A stretch of DNA of 16,914 nt from CAYSXY01 sp964435165 (GCA_964435165.1 CAYSXY010000047.1:1-16914), one strand, 5' to 3'; positions 6,984 to 15,117 are shown, counted from the stretch's first letter. Numbers and translations are program-made. Notes: a model not told the origin generated them from the letters alone.

Positions 6984-8204
6984 TTAAAACAGGAAATCAC
7001 CGGCGATGAGGGGGATCACACCGTCGAGTTGAAAAGCCAGCGCATTATACTCCACCGTTGTAATACTGCCATTATCCGTGATGGTCAGGTCACCGATGCC
7101 AGCCAGGCCGAATGCGGTAAGGTCGATGACATCGTCGCCCTGGGTGAAGCCATAAATGCGGTCGCGGTTGCCACCGCCTGACTCGTTAGTGGCTGTGTAG
7201 ATAAAGTGATCATTACCGCCGCCGCCCCACAGTGAATCGCGTCCGGTGCCGCCGGTCAGGCTGTCATTGCCGTCATTGCCATAGAGGAAGTCATTGCCGG
7301 CGTCGCCAAGCAACTCATCGTGACCATCCTGACCGTAGAGTCTATCGTTGTTATTGCCGCCATGGAGGCTGTCAGCATCAGCACCGCCATAGAGCCGGTC
7401 ATTATTATTGCCGCCTTGCAGTGTGTCCTCACCTGCATTGCCATAAAGCCAGTCATTATTGCCGCTGCCATCCAGGCTGTCATTACCGGCACCGCCCATC
7501 AGAGAATCATTATGCACACCGCCGATGAGTGTATCGTTGCCGTCATTGCCGTAGAGGATATCATGATAGCGTCCGCCGTGTATCCAGTCATCTCCACTAC
7601 CGCCATAGATGGTATCCTCACGGTCGTTGTTGGTATTATCCGGCCCGCCATAAATGGTGTCATTACCGGCGCCTCCGTCAATCAGATCAGCGCGCAGCCC
7701 GCCATTGATGCTATCATTGCCGCTTCCACCCATAATAAAATCATTGTGATTACCTCCATCGATGGTGTCATCAAGCAGGCCGCCATAGAGTGCGTCATTA
7801 CCATTGCCTCCGGTGATATTGTCATTCCCATTTTCACCGCGAATGGCATTGGCGTTGTTATCACCGGCCAGCACATCATCGCCGACGAGCCCTGTGGTGG
7901 TGTCATCGCTCACGGCAAAATAGAAGCGATCTTCTGCAATGGTGCCGGCTGCATTCATGGCCCTGAGCATGATTTCCACAGCGCCGGCATCGCCGTTGCC
8001 CGGTGTGCCGGTGAGGGTGCCGGTGGTGCGGTCAATATGCATCCAGCCTGGCAGCATGGTGCCATCGGCTTCCAGTGCCATATAGGTCAGGTTGCCATCA
8101 TCGATGGAGGCAAACATGCCGCCCGGCAGGGAGAGAGAGACGGCATCGCCTACTTCCGCCTGTTGATCTGCCAGCAGAATATCTGCCGTGCCTATGTCGC
8201 TGGC
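6984..8204 (-). repeat. RTX module 5 with the C-terminal secretion end
   Basis: This is the longest module. It has an Ig-like domain (~7900-8180) and an RTX block (~7200-7895) of about 25 repeats including GGPDNTNNDREDTIY, nearly identical to the same element in module 2. Two identical GGNNNDRLY repeats lie near 7330-7400. The cap has YGFTQGDDVIDLT, and the protein ends in GDFLF. As the true C-terminus, this copy should carry the functional type I secretion signal. Confidence 0.8.
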
Positions 8205-11200
8205 GAAAATGAAGTCGGTGGCGAGGAGGTTGACGTTGGATTGAATATCGATACGCATGTCGCTTTGCGTATGGTCGATACGTGTGGTGCCACCGGGCGT
8301 GAGGGTGAGATCGGCAAAGGTGAGGGGCAGTAAGGAGAGATCAATCCGATCTTCGCCCTGCGTGAAATCGTAGAGAATATCTCGGTTTCCGCCCCAGGAA
8401 TACTCTTTGCGGGTGATCATGAATATATCATCTCCGCCGCCGCCCCACAGGCTGTCACGATCATGTCCGCCAATCAGCGTATCGTCCCCCGCATCGCCAC
8501 GTAGTTGGTCGCGGTTGTTAAAGCCGTGGAGAAGATCATGATCGGCACCGCCATAGAGATAATCGGTATGGACGCCGCCATCCAGACGGTCATTGCCGGC
8601 CTGGCCATATAGCCGGTCATTACGATGGCCACCGGCGAGATAATCGTCACCGCCACCGCCATAAAGTGTATCTTCATAGTCATTATTGTTGGCCGGGCCG
8701 CCGATCAGAATATCATTCCCATCACCGCCATCTAACAAATCGCGGCCATTCCACCCTTGAATGGAATCACTGCCATTTCCGCCATAGGCGGTATCATTTC
8801 CTGTTCCTGCATCAATATGGTCGTTGCCGCCTTCCGCCAGAATAACATCATTACCATCACCTGCCGTGATCGTGTCATGATCGGCCAGGGCCATAATGCC
8901 GTCATTATCGGCGGTGCCATTGATATTATCCGCCCCGGCCGTGCCGTTGATGCTGCTGTCAGCAACGACAAGCTCAAAGCTGTCTTCTGCGACATCGCCC
9001 GCGCTATTCGTGCCGCGCAGGAGGATGGTGTAAAAACCGCTATTGTTAGCCAGTGGTGTGCCGCTGAAGGTGCCGGTTGCATTATCCAGCGAGAGCCAGG
9101 GCGGTAGGACGCTACCATCATCCAGGGTGGCACTGTAGGTGAGAGAGCCATTGTCTATACTGGCAAAATGGCCTCCCAACAGGCCCAGGGTGAAAAGATT
9201 ACCTGTCGTGGCGGTTTCGCGTACATGATCGCCATCGGCAGCGGGCACGGAGAAGATAAAGTCATTGGCATTCAGTGCGATATTTCCCTGCACATCGATG
9301 CGAAAGCCGGATGCGCCATGCTCAATACGGGTCCAGCCGCCCTGGATAATATTCAGGTCGCCAATACCGGCCCAGCCGATGAGGGAGAAATCAAAACGGT
9401 CTGTTCCTTGCGTGAAATTGTAGACCCGGTCGCGGCCGCCACCTTGCGATTCGTTGGTGTTGGTGTAGACGAACAAATCATCATCGGTGCCGCCATAGAG
9501 ATAATCTGTGCCGGTGCCGCCGATAATCACATTACTGCCGGATTCACCGTAGATGATGTCATTGCCATCGACACCCTCGAGCCAATCATTGCCGGTGCCA
9601 CCAAAAATCGAATCATTGCCGTGGCCGCCAATGGCGGTGTCATCCTCAGACCCAGCGTAAAGCCTGTCGTGATTACGTCCGCCATGCAGATAATCCTCTC
9701 CTGCGCCGCCATAGAGTGTGTCATGATGGTCATTGCCGTCGGTATTCCATCCGCCGATCAATGTATCGTTACCGATGCCACCATCCAGAACATCTGAGTG
9801 ACGATCGCCATTGAGGTAATCATCACCATCGCCGCCGTTGAGTGTGTCGCTTTGATCACCCCCGCGCAGGCTGTCGGCCCCGGCATCGCCAAAAATTGCA
9901 TCGGCATCTGCGCCACCTTCCAGAGTGTCATCATCTTCTAATCCCAGAATAATATCGGCATCGGCCGTGCCTGTCAGGGCATCGGCATTGGGTGTGCCGG
10001 TAATCAGATTCTCCCCGACAGAGAGGGTAAAGGCATCTTCCGCCTGATCACCGGCTGCATTGGTTGCGCGAATGAGAATATCCATGGTGCCGATATGTGC
10101 CGTGGCAGGCGTGCCGGAGAGCGTGAGCGTTCCGGTGTCGAAACTAAGCCAGCCAGGTAAAGCATTGCCGTCGGCCAGAAAGATATCGTAGATGAGGTTG
10201 CCGTCATCAATGGTCGTAAAATGACCGGCTTGCAGTGTGACGCTGAAGGCATTGCCTACGGTGACCGTTTGATCGAGAATATCGCCATCGGCTGACGGCG
10301 GGGTGAAGATGAAATCATCGGCATCGAGGACAACATTGCCGTTGAGATCGATACGCAGTCCGGAATCGGCATGTTCCACTCGCGTCCAACCACCCGGCGT
10401 GAGCGTCAGGTCAGCCAGGGCGGTGATGCCGAGCAGAGACAGATCGATCTTATCAGTGCCTTGATCAAAATCATAGATACGATCCCGTGCGCCGCCGGTT
10501 GAATGTGAGGCATGGCTGAAGAGAAAAATATCCTCATCCACCCCACCATAGAGAAAATCCGTATGAGCCCCGCCATTGATGATATTGCGGCCTGAACCAC
10601 CGTAAATCGTGTCGTTATTGGCATCTCCCTGCAGCCAGTCATCGCCGGCACCACCCCAGATGCGGTCATGATTGGTGCCGCCATGGATGCGATCATTGCC
10701 TTCATCACCGAACAGGCGGTCATCATTCAGTCCGCCATCGATGATGTCATCGCCATCGCCACCACGAATCGTATCGTTATGATACTGGCCGAAAATCGTA
10801 TCGTTGCCGCTTTCGCCCATGAGTGAATCATGGTAGCGGCCACCGAAAATAATGTCGTCGCCATTGCCGCCATAGACGGTATCTTCGCGGTCATTATTGG
10901 TATTGTCAGGGCCGCCATAAATGGTGTCATTGCCATCTCCGGCGAAAATCAGATCACGGCGCAGGTTACCGGTGATGGAATCGTTACCGTCGCCGCCATG
11001 TAGTGTGTCGTCATGGTTGCCGCCATCGAGCGTATCATTGCCAGAGCCTCCGGTCAGGATATCCGTGCCATTGCCGCCGATGATGGTATCATCATTGCCA
11101 CGCCCGACGATGGCATCATCCGTGCCTGCACCTGAGAGATTGTCGCCGCCACCGGTGCCGCGCTGCGCCGTATCATTCACGGCGATATTGAAGCGCTCTT

Positions 11201-14200
11201 CGGCGATTGTTCCCGCACCGTTCGTTGCTCGCAGTACGATTTGCCACAAGCCGTCATCTCCGGCCTGTGCGGTGCCACTGAATTGTGCCGTGTTTGGATT
11301 GAATGCCAGCCAGTCCGACAGCAGGCTGCCATCGGCCAGTGTCGCCGTGTAGCTGAGATTGCCATCATCGATGCTGGCAAACAGTCCGGCTGGAATATCG
11401 AGGCTGAAGGCATCACCGATTGCCAGGGATTCATCTTCCAGATTCAAATCACTCGCACCCGCCTGGCTGGCAAAGATGAAATCGGTGGCGGTGAGGGCCA
11501 GATTGCCAGTGAGCTCAATGTGCAGGCCGCTGGCGCTATGGGCAATAGTGGTGGTGGCGCCCGGTGTGATGGTGAGGGATGCGAAGCCCGGAATGGCGGC
11601 AATGAGTGACAGGTCGATGCGATCATTACCGATGGTAAAGTTTTCGATGGTATCAGGATTGGCAACGGTGCTATCTGAGGCCTGGCCATAAGCGAAGATG
11701 TCATCACCTGCACCGCCTGTCATGGTATCACGACCTGCATTGCCGTAGAGCCGGTCATCGCCGTCATTGCCGAATAATTCATCATTGCCGGTGCCGCCAC
11801 CTAAGAGATCATTCCCGTCGCCGCCCAGCAGGCTGTCATTATTCGCCCCGCCATCAAGGAGATCATCGTCATCGCCACCGTCGAGCGTGTCGTTTTGCGC
11901 TCCGCCGGAGAGCAAATCACGTCCCTGTGCTCCATAGATCAGGTCATTGCCGCCGCTGCCTTTGAGCGTATCCAGCCCTTGCAGACCGTAAATTTCATCG
12001 GCATTACCGGAACCATTGATGAAATCATCATTGATGGTACCGATGATCAGTCCTCCATTGACGACCGTGACGGTGAAATCATCAGTGACGGAGCGGGCGG
12101 TGCTGTCGGTGACGGTCAGGCGGATATCGACACTGCCTAAATCCCCGGGTGCTGGTGTGCCTGAGAAGACACCGGTGGCCGCATTGAGTGAAAGCCATGC
12201 TGGTAGGGGGTTGCCGTTGGTCAGTGTAGCAGTGTAGGTCAGATTATCGCCATCGGTGATGACATCCGGGTCATCAAATGATGGAGCAGCGGTGAGGGTG
12301 AACGGGTCGTTTGCTCCGGTAATCTGATCCTGAAGTGCGGTTTTCAAGGTCGGATCATCTTCAACTGCGGCGCCAGTAAAGATGAGGGTGCCGCTTAAAT
12401 CGGCGTTGGCACCATCTGAGATGGTGACAGTTGCCGTCATGTTTCCGTTATAATGGTCAGATGGGGCAAAGGCGGCGGAGGCCAGCACCTGATTGAGAGA
12501 AGCGACGGCGCCGCTGGCTTGCCATACGCCGCTCACATCATCCATTGAAATTGTTACGCTACCGAAATTACCGCTGTTTATGATGCCTGAAGTCGGGTCC
12601 GAAAAGGTGATGGTGACGGTAGCGCTACCCGTTGCAGATGATATAACCATGTTCTGAAGGTCAAGCGTTATATCTTCGGTATAAGCCAGGTTTTGATTGC
12701 GGTTGGTTGCGGTCAGGCCGTCGGCCACCGTGATATCGACCTCGTCCTGTGCGGTGTTGCCAACACTGTCGGTCACTGTCACGCGAACGCTGTAGGTGGC
12801 TTGATCGCCATCAACGGGACTGCCTGACAGCAATCCTGTGGCATTATTGAGTGACATCCAGCCTGGAAGAGGGTTTCCGTTCGTTAATTCTGCGCTATAA
12901 GTTAATACCTCGCCGGTATCCGGGTCTGAAAAGAAAGACGATAGCGCTTCATTCAGGCTGGCCCCGACCTGCACGGTGCGATCGACTAAAGCTGTACTGA
13001 GTTGGACGGCATCCTGTATGGCATCCGCCTGAAGCGTGATGGTGCGTGCAAGATAGCCTTCCCGGCTATTGGTGGCTGTCAGCATCAGGTCGACATCCTG
13101 GTCATAATCTGCAGAAGGCGTGAACACGAGCTGCGCCAGAACAGCGTTGACATCCTCCTGATTGCCAATGGCCGACCAGACGCCGGTTGCCGCGTCATAG
13201 ATTGCGGTTGTGTCATTGACCGTTGGTGTATTCAGGCTCCCTGCATCCGGCTCAGTAAGACGCAGTAATATAAACAATGAGCCATCGGCACTATCCAGTG
13301 CAATCTGGGTGATCGCTTCGGCATTTTCTTCAGTGTATGTCTGATTGCTCAGTACCTGTTCGGTGCGGATATATTTGGGTGGTATCGGAGGCAAAAATGC
13401 TTCGGGCGGGGCGACATCGGTTTGGGCACCCGGTCTGTGCACGACATCGATTTTCCCCAACGATGGGTGATGAATCCCCTGCGTTTCAGGTGGTGTCACA
13501 GGGATAGTGGGTGTTTCCGGCTCTGTTGTTGTGCCGTTGTTTTGGTCATTATTATCAGTGGGTTGTGTATTTGTTGTGTCAAAGATATCATCTACGTCAG
13601 TGTTTACAGTCTCAAGTGGAGATGAAGGCCCTTCCTCGAATGCAACGGACATTAAACCGTCATTGACCTGATGCGGAGTGTAAAGCGGTGGCATCTCAGG
13701 CATGTCAAAGAGGGTGGTAGGTGAGGAGTTGTGCCAGATATAGTCTAAATCGCTGCTTTGGCTGTTGCCTGACTGGTGGATACGGCTTGGCGTGAAACTG
13801 TTATCGCCAGCGTTATAATCGAGGCGGACTGCATGTGATTCAAATAGGCCTAGAGCATCATTTTTAACTGAAAAAATAATGACTTGTTCGCCTGAAAATT
13901 CACCGTTGAGCATCAAGGTGCGCATGGCTTGTTGCACGGCTTCTGCATTCCCGCGAATGATGAGTGCCCCAGTGGCGGCATCAATATCAACAGTCACATT
14001 ATGTCCGCTGGCGAGGGTGAGGGCCCCTTGCTCCGAGGTTGCCAGTCTCAGGCGAATTTCAATCGACCCAGCATTGCTATTAAGATACTGACTAATATCG
14101 ATTAATGTTGTTCGTTGAGGCGCGTCCGGTGCATAGTAGGCAGTGGTTGATGGTGCTTGTGCTTGCTGGAATGTAGGTGCGGTGTCTTTGGTCTGTGCAC

Positions 14201-14327
14201 GCGCAGAGGCATTATCACTCGGATGATAATCCGATTGGAGTGATGCCGTTTCTACCGGGCGTTCTGTTATTTGCTCTTGCTGACCACCACCCTCGGCAGC
14301 AAAAACCTTAACCTTATCCACACACAC
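6984..14327 (-). CDS. giant secreted RTX calcium-binding protein with Ig-like domains and five RTX modules
   Basis: This single frame of about 2,447 residues encodes a very large acidic repeat protein with no Sec signal peptide. Residues ~75-640 contain cadherin/CSPG-like beta-sandwich repeats, a linker rich in Pro, Thr, Asn and Asp (~245-325), and He_PIG/CADG-type Ig-like domains (motif LPxWLSxxxxTGxxSGTP). Five RTX modules follow, to the end. They carry nonapeptides of the GGxGxDxUx type (for example GGDGNDLLG), and each ends in a serralysin-like cap ending DFIF or DFLF. The extreme C-terminus, GDFLF, fits the acidic-plus-hydrophobic tail of type I secretion substrates. No enzyme domain is visible; adhesin, surface-layer or other extracellular structural roles are possible. 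No ABC exporter gene is nearby. The start is uncertain: the frame has only TTG (14330) and GTG (14327, 14321) codons and no ribosome binding site. Confidence 0.93.
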   Translation of the reverse strand: MCVDKVKVFAAEGGGQQEQITERPVETASLQSDYHPSDNASARAQTKDTAPTFQQAQAPSTTAYYAPDAPQRTTLIDISQYLNSNAGSIEIRLRLATSEQGALTLASGHNVTVDIDAATGALIIRGNAEAVQQAMRTLMLNGEFSGEQVIIFSVKNDALGLFESHAVRLDYNAGDNSFTPSRIHQSGNSQSSDLDYIWHNSSPTTLFDMPEMPPLYTPHQVNDGLMSVAFEEGPSSPLETVNTDVDDIFDTTNTQPTDNNDQNNGTTTEPETPTIPVTPPETQGIHHPSLGKIDVVHRPGAQTDVAPPEAFLPPIPPKYIRTEQVLSNQTYTEENAEAITQIALDSADGSLFILLRLTEPDAGSLNTPTVNDTTAIYDAATGVWSAIGNQEDVNAVLAQLVFTPSADYDQDVDLMLTATNSREGYLARTITLQADAIQDAVQLSTALVDRTVQVGASLNEALSSFFSDPDTGEVLTYSAELTNGNPLPGWMSLNNATGLLSGSPVDGDQATYSVRVTVTDSVGNTAQDEVDITVADGLTATNRNQNLAYTEDITLDLQNMVISSATGSATVTITFSDPTSGIINSGNFGSVTISMDDVSGVWQASGAVASLNQVLASAAFAPSDHYNGNMTATVTISDGANADLSGTLIFTGAAVEDDPTLKTALQDQITGANDPFTLTAAPSFDDPDVITDGDNLTYTATLTNGNPLPAWLSLNAATGVFSGTPAPGDLGSVDIRLTVTDSTARSVTDDFTVTVVNGGLIIGTINDDFINGSGNADEIYGLQGLDTLKGSGGNDLIYGAQGRDLLSGGAQNDTLDGGDDDDLLDGGANNDSLLGGDGNDLLGGGTGNDELFGNDGDDRLYGNAGRDTMTGGAGDDIFAYGQASDSTVANPDTIENFTIGNDRIDLSLIAAIPGFASLTITPGATTTIAHSASGLHIELTGNLALTATDFIFASQAGASDLNLEDESLAIGDAFSLDIPAGLFASIDDGNLSYTATLADGSLLSDWLAFNPNTAQFSGTAQAGDDGLWQIVLRATNGAGTIAEERFNIAVNDTAQRGTGGGDNLSGAGTDDAIVGRGNDDTIIGGNGTDILTGGSGNDTLDGGNHDDTLHGGDGNDSITGNLRRDLIFAGDGNDTIYGGPDNTNNDREDTVYGGNGDDIIFGGRYHDSLMGESGNDTIFGQYHNDTIRGGDGDDIIDGGLNDDRLFGDEGNDRIHGGTNHDRIWGGAGDDWLQGDANNDTIYGGSGRNIINGGAHTDFLYGGVDEDIFLFSHASHSTGGARDRIYDFDQGTDKIDLSLLGITALADLTLTPGGWTRVEHADSGLRIDLNGNVVLDADDFIFTPPSADGDILDQTVTVGNAFSVTLQAGHFTTIDDGNLIYDIFLADGNALPGWLSFDTGTLTLSGTPATAHIGTMDILIRATNAAGDQAEDAFTLSVGENLITGTPNADALTGTADADIILGLEDDDTLEGGADADAIFGDAGADSLRGGDQSDTLNGGDGDDYLNGDRHSDVLDGGIGNDTLIGGWNTDGNDHHDTLYGGAGEDYLHGGRNHDRLYAGSEDDTAIGGHGNDSIFGGTGNDWLEGVDGNDIIYGESGSNVIIGGTGTDYLYGGTDDDLFVYTNTNESQGGGRDRVYNFTQGTDRFDFSLIGWAGIGDLNIIQGGWTRIEHGASGFRIDVQGNIALNANDFIFSVPAADGDHVRETATTGNLFTLGLLGGHFASIDNGSLTYSATLDDGSVLPPWLSLDNATGTFSGTPLANNSGFYTILLRGTNSAGDVAEDSFELVVADSSINGTAGADNINGTADNDGIMALADHDTITAGDGNDVILAEGGNDHIDAGTGNDTAYGGNGSDSIQGWNGRDLLDGGDGNDILIGGPANNNDYEDTLYGGGGDDYLAGGHRNDRLYGQAGNDRLDGGVHTDYLYGGADHDLLHGFNNRDQLRGDAGDDTLIGGHDRDSLWGGGGDDIFMITRKEYSWGGNRDILYDFTQGEDRIDLSLLPLTFADLTLTPGGTTRIDHTQSDMRIDIQSNVNLLATDFIFASDIGTADILLADQQAEVGDAVSLSLPGGMFASIDDGNLTYMALEADGTMLPGWMHIDRTTGTLTGTPGNGDAGAVEIMLRAMNAAGTIAEDRFYFAVSDDTTTGLVGDDVLAGDNNANAIRGENGNDNITGGNGNDALYGGLLDDTIDGGNHNDFIMGGSGNDSINGGLRADLIDGGAGNDTIYGGPDNTNNDREDTIYGGSGDDWIHGGRYHDILYGNDGNDTLIGGVHNDSLMGGAGNDSLDGSGNNDWLYGNAGEDTLQGGNNNDRLYGGADADSLHGGNNNDRLYGQDGHDELLGDAGNDFLYGNDGNDSLTGGTGRDSLWGGGGNDHFIYTATNESGGGNRDRIYGFTQGDDVIDLTAFGLAGIGDLTITDNGSITTVEYNALAFQLDGVIPLIAGDFLF
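8205..9251 (-). repeat. RTX module 4
   Basis: The module has an Ig-like domain (~8960-9215) and an RTX block (~8420-8955) that includes the elongated 14-residue repeat GGPANNNDYEDTLY. Several repeats carry His or Arg at the variable positions (GGHRNDRLY, GGVHTDYLY, GGHDRDSLW). The cap has YDFTQGEDRIDLS and ends DFIF at 8205. Confidence 0.8.
9252..10304 (-). repeat. RTX module 3
   Basis: The module has an Ig-like domain (~10010-10275, with LPGWLSFDTGTLTLSGTP) and an RTX block (~9480-10005). The block begins with four repeats in which Asp or Asn replaces the fourth-position glycine (for example GLEDDDTLE) and contains the elongated repeat GGWNTDGNDHHDTLY. The cap has YNFTQGTDRFDFS and ends DFIF at 9252. 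Confidence 0.8.
10305..11471 (-). repeat. RTX module 2
   Basis: The module has an Ig-like domain (~11165-11450) and an RTX block (~10515-11160) of about 22 repeats with very regular alternation, such as GGDGDDIID then GGLNDDRLF then GDEGNDRIH then GGTNHDRIW. It contains one elongated 15-residue repeat (GGPDNTNNDREDTVY, ~10875-10920). The cap contains YDFDQGTDKIDLS and ends DFIF at 10305. Confidence 0.8.
11472..12320 (-). repeat. RTX module 1 (Ig-like domain, RTX block, cap ending DFIF)
   Basis: An He_PIG-like domain (~12055-12320, containing LPAWLSLNAATGVFSGTP) is followed by about 12 nonapeptides (~11690-12045; for example GAQGRDLLS, GGANNDSLL, GNDGDDRLY). A cap then carries an IENFTIGNDRIDLS motif and ends in ATDFIF at 11472. 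This module lacks the longer 14-15-residue repeat seen in modules 2-5, and its nonapeptides alternate less regularly, so it is the most divergent copy. Confidence 0.75.
12660..14090 (-). other. N-terminal region of the RTX protein: beta-sandwich repeats and disordered linker
   Basis: The first two of three similar units contain a D-A-A-T-G turn, a G-N-x-E motif and a helix-like V-x-x-x-L segment before an extended strand. They lie at ~13870-14000 (DAATGALIIRGNAEAVQQAM) and ~13090-13215 (DAATGVWSAIGNQEDVNAVL). The third, at ~12430-12560 (VSGVWQASGAVASLNQVL), lies just downstream. This recalls cadherin-like (CSPG/NG2-type) repeats of large adhesins. Between the first two is a low-complexity linker (~13360-13600) rich in Asn, Thr, Pro and Asp, likely disordered. 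An He_PIG-like domain covers ~12720-12985. Domain naming is by motif only. Confidence 0.6.
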
Positions 14328-14330
14328 CAA

Positions 14331-14475
14331 TAAGCTATTAATATTTTTACTAGTATGTGGTTAAAATATTGATATTTTATAAATAAAATTGGTTTGATCT
14401 GGTTGCAACGCAGCATTTTACTTGCCAAATAGTATCGCCACGATAGGTGACAATGCTGCTTTTCCCGGGAGCTAA
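14331..14475 (-). promoter_or_regulatory. 145-bp spacer with candidate RTX promoter and inverted repeat
   Basis: On the minus strand TTGCAA (14403-14408) followed after 17 nt by TATTTA (14380-14385) is a possible promoter for the RTX gene, in a very AT-rich stretch (14331-14400). Upstream lies an 8-bp inverted repeat, GCAGCATT (14410-14417) and AATGCTGC (14452-14459). Its loop contains a second hairpin, TATCG/CGATA (14433-14445). No U-tract follows, so it is not an obvious terminator for ydbL. Confidence 0.35.
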
Positions 14476-14832
14476 TTATTTCTGTTGCCAGGCCCCTGTA
14501 TTGGATTGATAGAATTCGCCACTGGTTAAACGACTGTAGAGTTTTTCTGCTGCCAGTTTTTCAACCACATTCAGCGGCTGGCCATTTTCGTTGGAAATTG
14601 CCCTGTATGCTTCCCGTCGCCGCTGATTGATCTCTTCCACCAACTGGGCAACATCGCGTGGTGGGGCGGGCATAACGGCGGCAATATAGCCGCTGGTGGT
14701 CTCGCCAACCAACCCTTGCCGTTTTGCCTCATCCAGCTCTAACGCCTTTGCCGATGATGGAGCAAATAGCATTGCGCATGAGAGTAGCAACGTGAAGGTG
14801 AGGATGCGTACGGTTTGATGTGCTAACAGCAT
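14476..14832 (-). CDS. ydbL: YdbL-like periplasmic protein (DUF1318)
   Basis: The 118-residue product has a Sec signal peptide with a hydrophobic core LTFTLLLSCAMLFA and a likely signal peptidase I site after A-K-A (residue 30). The mature part shows the DUF1318 pattern: LDEAKRQGLVGETTSGYIA, then VEEINQRRREAYRAIS, then VEKLAAEKL near the end. In E. coli YdbL acts with the YdbH-YnbE intermembrane bridge in the periplasm. The ATG at 14832 has AGGAG 8 nt upstream. The gene lies 27 bp after ynbE, completing the usual three-gene set. Function is transferred from the E. coli operon and is not shown here. Confidence 0.86.
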   Translation of the reverse strand: MLLAHQTVRILTFTLLLSCAMLFAPSSAKALELDEAKRQGLVGETTSGYIAAVMPAPPRDVAQLVEEINQRRREAYRAISNENGQPLNVVEKLAAEKLYSRLTSGEFYQSNTGAWQQK

Positions 14833-14859
14833 GGTGATGACTCCTGGCTCTGTTGACGC

Positions 14860-15117
14860 TTAAAAAATATCGCTGTTTTTATCGAAGGCTTGCTCAAGGT
14901 CCTTATCGATTTCTACCTTCACCCGATGCTCAATGTTGACATTGAGATTAATTTCAATGGGCTTATCCGGTGGCGCCACCTGCACGGTGGGGGTGCAGCC
15001 AGCGGTCAGCCATAGCACAGACATCAGAAACAGCAGCACGGCAGTCAGCAGGCGTCGACGATATAACGGGTAAACGGCACGTTTGTTGACCGGACTTGCT
15101 GGCGTTTCGGGATTCAT
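14860..15117 (-). CDS. ynbE: YnbE-like outer-membrane lipoprotein
   Basis: The 85-residue protein has an unusually long N-terminal segment (~22 residues, ending in Arg-Arg-Arg), then a hydrophobic stretch and the lipobox LTAGC with Cys41. The mature part matches YnbE: C-T-P-T-V-Q-V, then PIEINLNVNIEHRVKVEIDKDLE, and a terminal S-D-I-F. YnbE is thought to cap the outer-membrane end of YdbH by beta-strand augmentation. The ATG overlaps the ydbH stop as ATGA. A downstream start that would shorten the N-terminus is not visible, since no ATG, GTG or TTG lies immediately before the Arg cluster, apart from GTG codons within it. Confidence 0.85.
   Translation of the reverse strand: MNPETPASPVNKRAVYPLYRRRLLTAVLLFLMSVLWLTAGCTPTVQVAPPDKPIEINLNVNIEHRVKVEIDKDLEQAFDKNSDIF

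Noticed and set aside
7320..8333. Long open frame (337 codons) on the plus strand opposite the RTX repeats, and similar ones near 8757-9107 and 9168-9797
   Set aside because: The translated text is monotonous (Ala, Ile, Val with periodic pattern) and is explained by the 27-bp periodicity of the RTX coding strand; no start signals or family motifs.
7200..12045. Regular short DNA repeats that might suggest a CRISPR array or minisatellite
   Set aside because: The period is about 27 bp, degenerate at DNA level and exactly in frame with GGxGxDxUx nonapeptides; there are no conserved repeat-spacer units.
5060..12320. Insertion sequences, integrase genes or phage signs that could mark the RTX region as a mobile island
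   Set aside because: No transposase, integrase or terminal repeats were found anywhere in the window, and the neighbouring genes are housekeeping genes in standard order.
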